DNA of 40,761 nucleotides, taken from Rhodospirillaceae bacterium. GTDB taxonomy: Bacteria > Pseudomonadota > Alphaproteobacteria > UBA8366. The stretch lies in assembly GCA_002716125.1 (NCBI GenBank), contig PAZH01000075.1, positions 1 to 40,761 on the forward strand, given 5' to 3'. Below, piece by piece: positions 9,149-17,850 of the stretch (position 1 is the stretch's first letter; each line of letters starts with the position of its first letter). The translations under genes and the position numbers were made by a program. The notes under the pieces were generated by a model. The model was given only the letters and a program-made list of their open reading frames with translations. It did not search any database and had not been told where the DNA came from.

Positions 9149-11170
9149 ATGGGCGACATGCCCGCAAATAAGGACCAAGGCGATTTCGCGGCGCTCTTTA
9201 CGCCCTATCAACTGGCGGGACAAACGCTGCGCAACCGCATCGCTCACGCGTCGATCACCACGCTTTCGACACCCGAAGGTCGCGTCACGGAACGCGAGAT
9301 TCGCTACCACGCGAATCGTGCCGCCGGCGGCGCCGCGCTTAGCGTGACAGAGCCCCTCGGCATGATGCGCCATCAATCCCGCTTGCCCCGGGTTCAAGTC
9401 TGGCGGCAAGACGATGCGGAGGGTCTCAAGCGATTTGCAGAAGCCGTCGAGAGCCAGGATTGCCGGTTGATCGGTCAAATCCAGGACGCCGGGCGCGGAC
9501 GCCACTTCCCGGGGCGCAATCCGGAAGCGATCGGTGCGTCGGCCCTGCCCGACGACCTCTCTTGGACCGTCCCGCGACCGCTGACCGCCGCCGAGATCCG
9601 CGGCCTGATCGAGGAAGTCGCGGCCTCCGCCGTCCACTTGCAGGATTGCGGCTTTTCCGGCGTCGAGATTTCCGGCGGGCATGGTCACCTGTTTCATCAG
9701 TTCCTCTCGCCACATGCAAACCGGCGGGATGACGAGTTTGGCGGCGACTGGGACGGGCGCACGCGGTTCGTAGCGGAAATGGTCGCAGCGTTGCGTGCCG
9801 CCTGCGGCAGCGGATTCATCATCGGTCTGAAGCTTCCCTGCGACGACGGCGTCGCGGGCAGTATCCGCCCGCCGGAAGCGGCGGTCGTGACCGACAAGCT
9901 GACTGCGCCGGGGAACATCGATTACGTCTGCTTTGCCGGTGGGTCGCACGCCCGGACGCTCGAGATGCACACACCGGACCGGCATGGCCCGCCGATGCCC
10001 TACATGGACATCATCAAGGACCTCCAGCGGAGCGCCAACGGCGTGCCCGTCATGGCGCTTGGGCGGATCACCGATCCGGCCGAGGCAGACGGTATCCTGG
10101 CGCGAGGCGATGCACAGCTCGTCGCGCTCGGCCGCCCGCTGATCGCCGACCCAGCCTGGCCGAAGAAGGCGCAGGCGGGCCGGAGTTGGGACATCCGCTA
10201 TTGTCTGAGCTGCAATACCTGTTGGGGCACCATCGTGGCCCAACAAGTCCCTATCGCCTGCGTCAACAACCCTCGCATTGCCCTGCCTGACGAGACGGAC
10301 TATTGGCCGGAGCCCGTCGAACACCCGAAACGGGTCGCCGTCGTCGGGGCCGGCATCGCGGGGATGGAAGCGGCCTGGGTCGCCGCGGCGCGGGGGCACG
10401 ACGTCACGGTCTTTGGCACCTCCGCCGAAATCGGCGGAAAGGCCTGGTGGCGGGAGCGATTGCCGGGCGGAGAGACCGTCTCTTCGATCTATGACTATCA
10501 AACGGTCGCCGCAGAGCGGAGCGGCGTCCGCTTCGAGCTCGGTCAGGCCGTGTCCCTCGACCAGCTGCTCGCGCACCGTCCGGACAGCGTAATCCTTGCC
10601 ACCGGCGCCCAGATGATTCGGCCCGATTGGTTGCCCGAGACCGTCCACAGCGAAGGCTGGGTCGTGGACCTCCGCACCGCCATGACGGACGTGCTGCAAC
10701 ATAGCGGTTTGCAGAGCGGGGCGACCGATCCAGGCACCGCCGTCATTTGCGATACCGATCACACCGAAGCGGTTTACGCCGCTGCCGAGGCATTGCGCGC
10801 CCGGTTCGCCCGGACCGTAATCGTCACGCCCCGCGATACCATCGCAACCGACGTGCCCATGGTGAATCGCCAGGGCATCGTCCGGCGTTTGGCGGAACAG
10901 CGGATCGAGATCGTCACGACGGTGGAGCCGGTCTGGAACGACGCCATCGCCGAGGGAAAGCTCGAACTCATGAATATCTACAACGGGGATATCGTCACGA
11001 TCGACGACCTGGCGCTGCTGACCTATGCGAGTCCGCGGGTGGCAAACGACGCGTTGCTCGCACCGTTGCAAGAGGCGGGCATCCCGGTGATCCCCGTCGG
11101 CGACGCCCGCGCCCCTCAAGAGATGCTCTTTGCCACGGCGAGCGGGCACGAAGCGGGCCATTCGGTTTAG
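9149..11170 (+). CDS. NADH:flavin oxidoreductase with 4Fe-4S cluster (trimethylamine dehydrogenase / dienoyl-CoA reductase-like)
   Basis: A 673-residue three-part flavoenzyme. The N-terminal half is an old-yellow-enzyme FMN barrel (LFTPYQLAGQTLRNRI near the start, the GVEISGGHGHLFHQFLSP region with the conserved HGHL and F/L pattern, and LVALGRPLIADP). A 4Fe-4S motif follows as C352-x2-C355-x2-C358-x12-C371, which is the trimethylamine dehydrogenase spacing. The last third is a nucleotide-binding disulfide-reductase fold beginning VAVVGAGIAGMEAA. Relatives reduce unsaturated acyl-CoAs or demethylate amines. I start at ATG 9149; the open frame extends up to a GTG at 9035 inside the SDR gene, which is unlikely, and ATG 9158 is also possible. 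A paralogue is at 24955-26988. Confidence 0.88.
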   Translation: MGDMPANKDQGDFAALFTPYQLAGQTLRNRIAHASITTLSTPEGRVTEREIRYHANRAAGGAALSVTEPLGMMRHQSRLPRVQVWRQDDAEGLKRFAEAVESQDCRLIGQIQDAGRGRHFPGRNPEAIGASALPDDLSWTVPRPLTAAEIRGLIEEVAASAVHLQDCGFSGVEISGGHGHLFHQFLSPHANRRDDEFGGDWDGRTRFVAEMVAALRAACGSGFIIGLKLPCDDGVAGSIRPPEAAVVTDKLTAPGNIDYVCFAGGSHARTLEMHTPDRHGPPMPYMDIIKDLQRSANGVPVMALGRITDPAEADGILARGDAQLVALGRPLIADPAWPKKAQAGRSWDIRYCLSCNTCWGTIVAQQVPIACVNNPRIALPDETDYWPEPVEHPKRVAVVGAGIAGMEAAWVAAARGHDVTVFGTSAEIGGKAWWRERLPGGETVSSIYDYQTVAAERSGVRFELGQAVSLDQLLAHRPDSVILATGAQMIRPDWLPETVHSEGWVVDLRTAMTDVLQHSGLQSGATDPGTAVICDTDHTEAVYAAAEALRARFARTVIVTPRDTIATDVPMVNRQGIVRRLAEQRIEIVTTVEPVWNDAIAEGKLELMNIYNGDIVTIDDLALLTYASPRVANDALLAPLQEAGIPVIPVGDARAPQEMLFATASGHEAGHSV

Positions 11171-11277
11171 GACAACTCAAACGCGTAAAACCTTGTGCAC
11201 GACGACGATTTGACCGGAACTAAAAGTGTTCGATACCCATGACGACGTATCCAGCTTGAGACAGAGGAAATAGCAAG

Positions 11278-12483
11278 ATGCAAAACGGCCAGTACCTACC
11301 CGATCAACCGGGGCCCCTTGAAGGCACGCGTGTCGTCGATATGACGCGGCTGGCGGCGGGTAATATGCTGACGCATTTGCTGGCCGATTTCGGCGCGGAG
11401 GTCATCAAGGTCGAGCGTCCCGGCGTCGGCGACGACTTGCGCCGCTTCGGCGACGAAGAGGTGTGGTGGAAAGAATACGCCCGATCCAAGAAGAGCTTCA
11501 CACTTAACTTCAGAAGCGAAGACGGCGAGAAACTGCTGCGCGAACTCATCGCCAAGTCCGATATGCTGGTTGAGAATTTCGTACCCGGCACGATGGAAAA
11601 ATGGGGCTTGGGACCGGACGACTTGCTCGAAATCAATCCCGATCTCACCATCGCACGGGTCTCGGGCTGGGGTCAGACCGGTCCCTATGCCCATAAACCC
11701 GGGTTCGGCACCTTGATCGAAGCGATGACCGGATTCGCGGCCATGACCGGCTTCGACGACCGGCCCCCGTTGCTGCCGCCCATGGCGCTCGCGGATATGG
11801 TCGCCGGCACCGCCGGTTTTGGCGCCGCCGTCGTCGCCCTGCTGGCGCGCGAGAAAGGCAAAGCCCAAGGCCAAGTTATCGACCTGTCTCTTTTCGAGCC
11901 GCTGTTCAGCGTCATCGGCCCGTGGGTTGCGAACTACAAGCTGAACGGTACCGTGCCGATCCGCGAAGGCAATCGCACAAAGGTCGCGGCGCCGCGCAAC
12001 GTGTATGAATGCAGCGACGGTAAGTACCTTGCGCTGTCCGCCTCCATGCAGTCGATGTGGGAGAAGGTTGCGCATGCCATCGACCGGCCGGAACTGATCG
12101 AGGATCCACGCTACAAAACTTCGAAAGACCGCGTCGACAACATCGTCTCGCTCGACGAGATCGTCGGCGGATATATCGCCTCCAGAACGCTGGACGAAAA
12201 CCTCGCCTATTTCGACGAGATGGGAATCACGGTTGGCCCGATTTGCGACCCGTCCGATCTCATCGATAACGCGTATATTCGCGGCCGCGGCGTCATCGAA
12301 GATTTCCCGGACGAGAAACACGGCTCGGTCCCGCTGCATTCGGTCTACTCGCGATTGAGCGAGACGCCGGGCACCATCCGGTCGCCGGCCCCGGTCCTGG
12401 GCGAGCATACCGAGGAAGTGCTGCAGCTGCTCGGCCGCTCGACTGAAGATTACCGCCAACTGCAAGAAGACGGCATCGTTTAA
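11278..12483 (+). CDS. CaiB/BaiF family (family III) CoA-transferase
   Basis: A 401-residue cytosolic enzyme that would move CoA between carboxylic acids. Family signatures are seen: GTRVVDMTRLAAGNMLTHLLADFGAEVIKVE at the N-terminus, the small sub-domain VENFVPGTMEKWGL, SGWGQTGPY, and D173 in ALADMVAGT, which aligns with the catalytic Asp of formyl-CoA transferase. C-terminal RSPAPVLGEHTEEVL is the usual end. A strong Shine-Dalgarno sequence GAGGAAA precedes the ATG. It lies between the flavin reductase and the molybdenum hydroxylase genes, suggesting that an acid intermediate is activated as a CoA thioester. Confidence 0.93.
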   Translation: MQNGQYLPDQPGPLEGTRVVDMTRLAAGNMLTHLLADFGAEVIKVERPGVGDDLRRFGDEEVWWKEYARSKKSFTLNFRSEDGEKLLRELIAKSDMLVENFVPGTMEKWGLGPDDLLEINPDLTIARVSGWGQTGPYAHKPGFGTLIEAMTGFAAMTGFDDRPPLLPPMALADMVAGTAGFGAAVVALLAREKGKAQGQVIDLSLFEPLFSVIGPWVANYKLNGTVPIREGNRTKVAAPRNVYECSDGKYLALSASMQSMWEKVAHAIDRPELIEDPRYKTSKDRVDNIVSLDEIVGGYIASRTLDENLAYFDEMGITVGPICDPSDLIDNAYIRGRGVIEDFPDEKHGSVPLHSVYSRLSETPGTIRSPAPVLGEHTEEVLQLLGRSTEDYRQLQEDGIV

Positions 12484-12515
12484 CGGGATACCCTATTGCC
12501 GCGGAGTTCGAACCA

Positions 12516-13004
12516 ATGTCCCCACCCCCTTCCCTTTCGGTAAACGGCCATATCCAGACGTTACCGGACGATATCGCCGCCGATACGCCGCTGCTCGATA
12601 TCCTGCGCAACATACTCGGTCTGACAGGGACCCGGTTCGGCTGCGGGCTCGAGCAATGCGGCGCCTGCATGGTCCTGGTGGACGGCAAGCCGGTGCAATC
12701 CTGCAACGCCGCGTTGGACTCGGTGGCCGGGAAAGACATCACGACGATCGAGGGGCTGACAGGCACCGACGGCGGGCGACACCCGCTGCAGCAGGCCTTC
12801 CTGGATGAGCAGGCCGGACAGTGCGGCTATTGCTTGTCCGGCATTCTCATATCGGCGAAAGCGCTCTTGGACCGCAACCCAAATCCGACGCGCGAAGAGA
12901 TCGCCGCTGCTCTCGACGACAACCTCTGCCGCTGTGGCTCGCATATCCGTATCCTGGCAGCGGTCGAACGTGCCGCCGCCGCAATGCGGGAGGCGGCCCG
13001 ATGA
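12516..13004 (+). CDS. (2Fe-2S) small subunit of a molybdenum hydroxylase
   Basis: A 162-residue iron-sulfur subunit of the xanthine dehydrogenase family. The plant-type cluster is bound by C43-x4-C48-x2-C51-x11-C63 (CGLEQCGACMVLVDG) and the second cluster by C103-x2-C106 and C138-x-C140 (GQCGYC and LCRCG). It passes electrons from the Mo centre encoded by the next gene, whose ATG overlaps this stop (ATGA at 13001-13004). The pair resembles the two-subunit IorAB or NicAB kind. No FAD-binding medium subunit is encoded nearby, so electrons would go directly to another acceptor. Confidence 0.95.
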   Translation: MSPPPSLSVNGHIQTLPDDIAADTPLLDILRNILGLTGTRFGCGLEQCGACMVLVDGKPVQSCNAALDSVAGKDITTIEGLTGTDGGRHPLQQAFLDEQAGQCGYCLSGILISAKALLDRNPNPTREEIAAALDDNLCRCGSHIRILAAVERAAAAMREAAR

Positions 13005-15133
13005 GTGACAGCCCCAACTTCCCGGCGAGCCTAACCGTCAATCCGCGCCTCGACCGTTGGATCAAATTCGAGGACGACCGCACCGTACGGATCGCTTCCG
13101 GCAAGGTCGAGATCGGCCAAGGAATTGTCACCGCGCTCGCTCAGATCGCGGCGGAAGAACTTGACGTGCCGCTTGCGCGCATATCGCTCCTCTCCGGCAG
13201 CACGGAGCACGGCCCGGATGAGCGCTATACCTCTTCCAGTCTCTCGATCATGGTCTCGGGTGCGTCGATCCGGCTCGTCTGTGCCGAGGTCCGCGCACTG
13301 CTTACGGAGCAAGCCGCTTTGCGGCTCAACTGCGCACCGGAGGATTTGGATATAACGGAAGGTGCGTTCGTCAAAGACGGCGGAACCACCGGACTCGATT
13401 ATTGGGACGTCGCCCCGGCCCTCGATTTCAGTCAAGCGCCAACGGGCGCCGCCGCGCCGAAATCGCCCGCAGACTATAATGTCGTCGGCCAAGACATCCC
13501 GCGGGCCGACCTGCCCGGTAAGGTGACGGGTGCCGCCGAAACTTATTTGCACGACATCCAGCCGGACGGTGCCCTGCACGCCCGGGCACTGCGGCAACCC
13601 GGCCCGCGGGCAATCTTAGACGCACTGGACGAAGACGCGGTGCGGCACGCCAGCGGCGATCCCGATCTGCGCATCGTGCGCCGCGCGAATTTCGTCGCGT
13701 TCGTCAGCACGGACGAGCGCAAAGCGGAAGCCGCTGCGACCTATGCCGAGGCGAATGCGGAATGGACCGGTCTCCGAGACTATCGCGGACGCGAACAGGA
13801 AGGCGCTTGGCTGGTAGACAGACCGGCCGAGCTTCGGACATTCGGCGCGCCGGCTGTCGATCTCGGCGACGCCGCGGACGTGGTCACGGCAACGTACACC
13901 CGACCCTACATCGCGCACGCCTCGATGGGGCCCTCGGCCGCCGTCGCGCATTACGACGGCGAGACGATGACGATCTGGTCGCACGGCCAAGGTATGCACC
14001 CCTTGCGCCGGAATGTCGCCGAGATGCTGGACCTCGATCCGGACAAGTTGGTGTGCCATCACCGTCACGGCCCCGGCTGCTACGGCCACAACGGCGCGGA
14101 TGACGCGGCGGCGGATGCCGCCATCGTGGCACTGGGTCTGCCGGGCGAGACCATCCGCCTGCAATGGCGGCGCGAAGAAGAGTTCGCCTACGAGCCGGTA
14201 AGTCCCGCCATGTCGGTCACCGTCCGGGTCGCGGTAGATGCGGACGACAACCCGGCGGATTGGACTCAGGAGATCTGGAGCGCCACGCATGTCCAACGCC
14301 CCGGCTCGGGCAGCGGCTATCTGCTGGCCAGCGAAGCACTGGAAAACCCGCCACCGCCCGTCGAAGTCACCGACCCGCCGCTGGAAAGCGGCGGCGGCGG
14401 CACCCGCAATGCCGTCCCGCTATATCGGATACCGGCGCACCGCATCGAGCATCATCTGGTGACGGAAGGTCCGGTCCGCACTTCGGCCCTTCGGGGTCTC
14501 GGCGCGCCGACCAACGTCTTTGCCATGGAAGGTATGATGGATGAGCTGGCGGCCCGGGCGGGCAAGGACCCGCTCGAATACCGCTTAGCGTTATTGGACG
14601 ACCCGCGCGCCCGTGCCGTGCTGACACGGACCGCAGAGATGGCCGGTTGGAAAGACCGCGGTACCGGCGGCGAGGGCAAAGGCCTCGGCATCGCCTTCGC
14701 ACGCTACAAGAACATGGCGGCCTATTCCGCCGTTGCAGTCGCGGTCACCGTGGCGGAAGACGTGCGGCTCGACCATGTCTGGAGCGCCAGCGACGCCGGT
14801 TTGGTGATCAACCCCGACGGCGCGCGCAACCAATTGGAAGGTGGCATTGTGCAAGCGGCCAGCTTTGCCTTGAAGGAAGCCGTGAAAATCGAAGGCGACG
14901 GTATCGCATCGCGGGATTGGGAGAGCTATCCGATCCTCCGCTTTAGCGAGGTGCCGCCGGTCGACGTCGATTTGATCGGTTCGCCGGACAACCCGTCGCT
15001 GGGTATGGGCGAATGCACGGTTGGGCCGACCTGCGCCGCGATCGGCAACGCGGTGGCGCACGCGCTCGGCCGACGCATCTACGACATGCCCCTCAACCGC
15101 GAACGGATCATGTCCACCCTGCTCGCTTCGTAG
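13001..15133 (+). CDS. molybdopterin-binding large subunit of a xanthine-dehydrogenase-family hydroxylase
   Basis: A 710-residue catalytic subunit. The start is the ATG overlapping the small-subunit stop; the open frame extends further upstream within that gene but those codons are shadow. Family motifs: VEIGQGIVTALAQIAAEEL near the N-terminus, GPDERYTSSS, the central VVGQDIPRADLPGKVTG junction, RTSALRGLGAPTNVFAMEGM, and near the C-terminus GMGECTVGP with E671, aligning with the catalytic Glu that activates water. Such enzymes hydroxylate carbon next to a ring nitrogen or oxidise aldehydes. At 710 residues it lacks the cytochrome-c extension of NicB. Neighbours suggest an N-heterocyclic substrate (inference). 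Signal peptide: none seen. Confidence 0.92.
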   Translation: MSDSPNFPASLTVNPRLDRWIKFEDDRTVRIASGKVEIGQGIVTALAQIAAEELDVPLARISLLSGSTEHGPDERYTSSSLSIMVSGASIRLVCAEVRALLTEQAALRLNCAPEDLDITEGAFVKDGGTTGLDYWDVAPALDFSQAPTGAAAPKSPADYNVVGQDIPRADLPGKVTGAAETYLHDIQPDGALHARALRQPGPRAILDALDEDAVRHASGDPDLRIVRRANFVAFVSTDERKAEAAATYAEANAEWTGLRDYRGREQEGAWLVDRPAELRTFGAPAVDLGDAADVVTATYTRPYIAHASMGPSAAVAHYDGETMTIWSHGQGMHPLRRNVAEMLDLDPDKLVCHHRHGPGCYGHNGADDAAADAAIVALGLPGETIRLQWRREEEFAYEPVSPAMSVTVRVAVDADDNPADWTQEIWSATHVQRPGSGSGYLLASEALENPPPPVEVTDPPLESGGGGTRNAVPLYRIPAHRIEHHLVTEGPVRTSALRGLGAPTNVFAMEGMMDELAARAGKDPLEYRLALLDDPRARAVLTRTAEMAGWKDRGTGGEGKGLGIAFARYKNMAAYSAVAVAVTVAEDVRLDHVWSASDAGLVINPDGARNQLEGGIVQAASFALKEAVKIEGDGIASRDWESYPILRFSEVPPVDVDLIGSPDNPSLGMGECTVGPTCAAIGNAVAHALGRRIYDMPLNRERIMSTLLAS

Positions 15134-15223
15134 CGCTGTGCCGGCCCGAGACTGGCTGGGCAGACTTTGGCTATGGTTGCAGTCTTTAGGACCGGTCCCC
15201 AACCGCCGCGAGGTATATGAATC

Positions 15224-16555
15224 ATGTCCATGATCCTTGCCGCCAATGCCAACGCTCAGGGAAGTCATGTCGGCGAATGGCGTCATCCCGACGCCTGGGA
15301 CAAACCCGCCGCCAACATTTCGAACGCCGTGCGCCTGGCGCAGATCGCCGAAGCCGGCAAGATGGACTTGCTGTTCATCGCCGACGGCAACGGCGTACGC
15401 AACATGGACAAGCCGGATCTCTTCGCCGCCACTTCGCCGTCCGACCGGCCCGGCGTGTTCGAGCCTGTGACCTTGCTATCGGCGCTCGCGATGGTGACGA
15501 AGCATATCGGCCTCGTCGCGACGACCACAACGACCTATGACGAACCGTTCCATGTCGCACGGCGCTTCGCTTCCTTGGATCACATCAGCGGGGGTCGGGC
15601 CGGCTGGAACCTGGTCACAACGTCTCATGCCTATGACGCACTCAACTTCAGCCACGCCGAACACGTCGCGCGCGAGACCCGCTACGAGCGGGCCAACGAG
15701 TTCGCCGATATCGTGAAAGGCCTCTGGGATTCGTGGGCCGACGATGCCTTTCCGCAAGACAAGGCGAGCGGACACTTTCTCGAACCGGCGAAAGTCCAGA
15801 AGATCGCGCACGCGGGCAAGCACTTCCAAGTCTCCGGCCCGCTCAATGCCCCGCGGCCGCCGCAAGGCCATCCGGTGATCTTCTCCGCCGGTCAGTCGGA
15901 AGCCGGACGCGACCTCGCGGCGCGTCATTCGGACTGCCTTTTCGCCATCGAGGCAACGCTGCCCGCAGCACAGACGCTTTACGCCGATTACAAAAACCGT
16001 GTCGTGACGCACGGGCGCGCACCGGATGACCTGAAGATTCTGGCTGGCGTCACCATCTTTATCGGCGAGACCGAACAGGCTGCGGACGACCTCGCGGGCG
16101 CGTTGGACGACCTGGTCCCGCCCGCGGTCGGCGTCGATTATCTCTCGAAGATGACCGGCCTCAATATGAAGGAACATCCAGTTGATGGCCCGATGCCCGG
16201 CTGGCCGGAAGGACATCACGGCCCGACCGGCATCGCCGACGCAATTGTTCAGGTCGCTCAAGACGAGAACCTGACCGTGCGGGAAACCTATAAACGGATC
16301 CTGCCGCAGATGGCCGGCAATATGTTCAAGGGAAACCCGATCCAGGTCGCCGACGTCATGGAGGAATGGTATCGCGGCAAGGGCTGCGACGGCTTCATGA
16401 TCGCTGCACCGGTGGTGCCGACCGGTATGGAACGCTTTACCCGCCTCGTCGTCCCGGAATTGCAACGCCGCGGCCTCTTCCGGCAAGACTACGAAGGAAG
16501 CACGTTGCGCGAAAACCTCGGCTTGAAACGACCCGTCCGGCAGGTCCGGGACTAG
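15224..16555 (+). CDS. LLM-class flavin-dependent monooxygenase (NtaA/SnaA/DszA family)
   Basis: A 443-residue bacterial-luciferase-like monooxygenase using reduced FMN supplied by a separate reductase. Seen: the N-terminal WRHPDAW and NISNAVRLAQIAEAGKMDLLFIAD, ATSPSDRPGVFEPVTLLSALA, SLDHISGGRAGWNLVTT (the family signature around the flavin phosphate site), and VIFSAGQSEAGRDLAARHSD. Relatives oxidise nitrilotriacetate, dibenzothiophene sulfone, pristinamycin and other cyclic or amine substrates. GAGG lies about 12 bases before the ATG. No partner flavin reductase is recognisable in the window. It shares a CTAG with the convergent next gene, both stops being TAG. Confidence 0.92.
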   Translation: MSMILAANANAQGSHVGEWRHPDAWDKPAANISNAVRLAQIAEAGKMDLLFIADGNGVRNMDKPDLFAATSPSDRPGVFEPVTLLSALAMVTKHIGLVATTTTTYDEPFHVARRFASLDHISGGRAGWNLVTTSHAYDALNFSHAEHVARETRYERANEFADIVKGLWDSWADDAFPQDKASGHFLEPAKVQKIAHAGKHFQVSGPLNAPRPPQGHPVIFSAGQSEAGRDLAARHSDCLFAIEATLPAAQTLYADYKNRVVTHGRAPDDLKILAGVTIFIGETEQAADDLAGALDDLVPPAVGVDYLSKMTGLNMKEHPVDGPMPGWPEGHHGPTGIADAIVQVAQDENLTVRETYKRILPQMAGNMFKGNPIQVADVMEEWYRGKGCDGFMIAAPVVPTGMERFTRLVVPELQRRGLFRQDYEGSTLRENLGLKRPVRQVRD

Positions 16556-17814
16556 TCCTCGTCCGTCTCGCCCGGCTCGTAGAGGCAGTCACGGCCGAGT
16601 TTGTCGAGACAGAGCTCCGCCGTCCATGGCAGCATCAACGAGCCGCACCGGCTGTCGCGATAGATTCGCTCCAGTGCCAGGTTCTTCAACATCGACTGCC
16701 CGCCGCAGGTCCGGACGGCGAGCTGCGCCAGCTCGTTCGCGTTCTCCATCACCGTGTACTGCGCAGCGTAGGCCCGCATAACCTGGTCCTTGGAGGGATT
16801 CGCACGGGCTTCCGAAATCGCCTGAAACCAAACCGATTTGGTTTGCTCCAGCATCACCCGCATTTGCGCCACCGCGATTTGCTTTGTTGGATACATCCGC
16901 CGTTTCACCGGCGGCACACCTTCCATCTCGCCCCGCAGATATTTGACGGTGAAGTCGTAAGCGGCCTGTGCCTGCCCCATATAGGCGGGGGTCAAGGTCA
17001 TGAACATATGCGGCCATTGGCTCGCCGCCTTGAAATAGAAGCCAGGCGGCATCAGCTCCGCCCCATTCGCCACAAAGACGTCGTCGAATAGGAGATTGCG
17101 GCTGACGGTGCCGCGCATACCGAGCGGGTCCCAATCCCCCTCGACCGTCACGCCATCGGTATCGGCCGGAATGGCGAGGTAAAGCGTGTTGCCCCGACTC
17201 GCGCGATCGTCCGCGCTCTGCAGCTCCGTGCATAAAACGCCGTAGAAATCCGCATTCCCGGCAAGTGAGGCAAAGATTTTCTTGCCGTTGACCCGCCAGC
17301 CACCGTCAACGCGGAGTGCCGTCGTCCCGAAGGCAACCATACCCGCGGCCGCGGCACCCCCTTCCGAGAACGGTTGCGCATAGATCGCACCTTCGTCGAG
17401 GATGCGCCGGTAATGGACGGCCCGGTTTGCTTCGTGACGGCGCCGGTCGGCATCATCCATCTCCAAATCGTCCGTAAGCGCGCCCGACCAGAGACACGAG
17501 CAGACATGCATGTTCCAGGTGAGCGCGGTCGAACCGCAGTACCGCCCAATCTCGGCGGCGACCACCGCATAGCCACGCAAGTCGACGCCGTGTCCGCCAT
17601 AGGCCTCGGGAATGCAAATACCCATCAAACCGGCATCGAACATGTCGCGGTAATTCTCGACGGGGAAAGCCGCATCGCGGTCGTAGCCAGCCGCACGCTC
17701 GGCAATCTTACTTTGCCCGATATCCCGCGCCAGCGCGGCCAAGTTGCGTTCCTGATCGCTCAAACCCCAGGCATCGGGTTCAAACATCGGGGGGTCGGGT
17801 TGGTGGGCCGTCAT
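16552..17814 (-). CDS. acyl-CoA dehydrogenase-fold flavoprotein, probably not a classic dehydrogenase
   Basis: A 420-residue protein with the ACAD fold: N-terminal helices with FPVENYRDMFDAGLMGICIPEAYGG, the middle barrel with VNGKKIFASLAGNAD and DPLGMRGTVSRNLLFDDVFV, and the C-terminal helical part with VRTCGGQSMLKNLALERIYRD. In true acyl-CoA dehydrogenases the RD is followed seven residues later by the base in YEGT; here the stretch is RDSRCGSLMLPWTAELC, without that Glu. This points to a divergent member, perhaps a reduced-flavin monooxygenase (inference). ATG 17814 has GGAG 11 bases upstream; a GTG at 17826 is in frame. It lies 36 bp after the NicX-like gene on the same strand. Confidence 0.85.
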   Translation of the reverse strand: MTAHQPDPPMFEPDAWGLSDQERNLAALARDIGQSKIAERAAGYDRDAAFPVENYRDMFDAGLMGICIPEAYGGHGVDLRGYAVVAAEIGRYCGSTALTWNMHVCSCLWSGALTDDLEMDDADRRRHEANRAVHYRRILDEGAIYAQPFSEGGAAAAGMVAFGTTALRVDGGWRVNGKKIFASLAGNADFYGVLCTELQSADDRASRGNTLYLAIPADTDGVTVEGDWDPLGMRGTVSRNLLFDDVFVANGAELMPPGFYFKAASQWPHMFMTLTPAYMGQAQAAYDFTVKYLRGEMEGVPPVKRRMYPTKQIAVAQMRVMLEQTKSVWFQAISEARANPSKDQVMRAYAAQYTVMENANELAQLAVRTCGGQSMLKNLALERIYRDSRCGSLMLPWTAELCLDKLGRDCLYEPGETDED

Positions 17815-17850
17815 GGTTATCAGCACTCCAATGGGTCTTCGGTGGCGGCT

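Noticed and set aside
9008..11161. 717-residue open frame antisense to the flavin oxidoreductase
   Set aside because: It mirrors the real gene exactly, has no domain motif, and is rich in Arg, Gly, Asp and His as expected of a GC-rich shadow frame.
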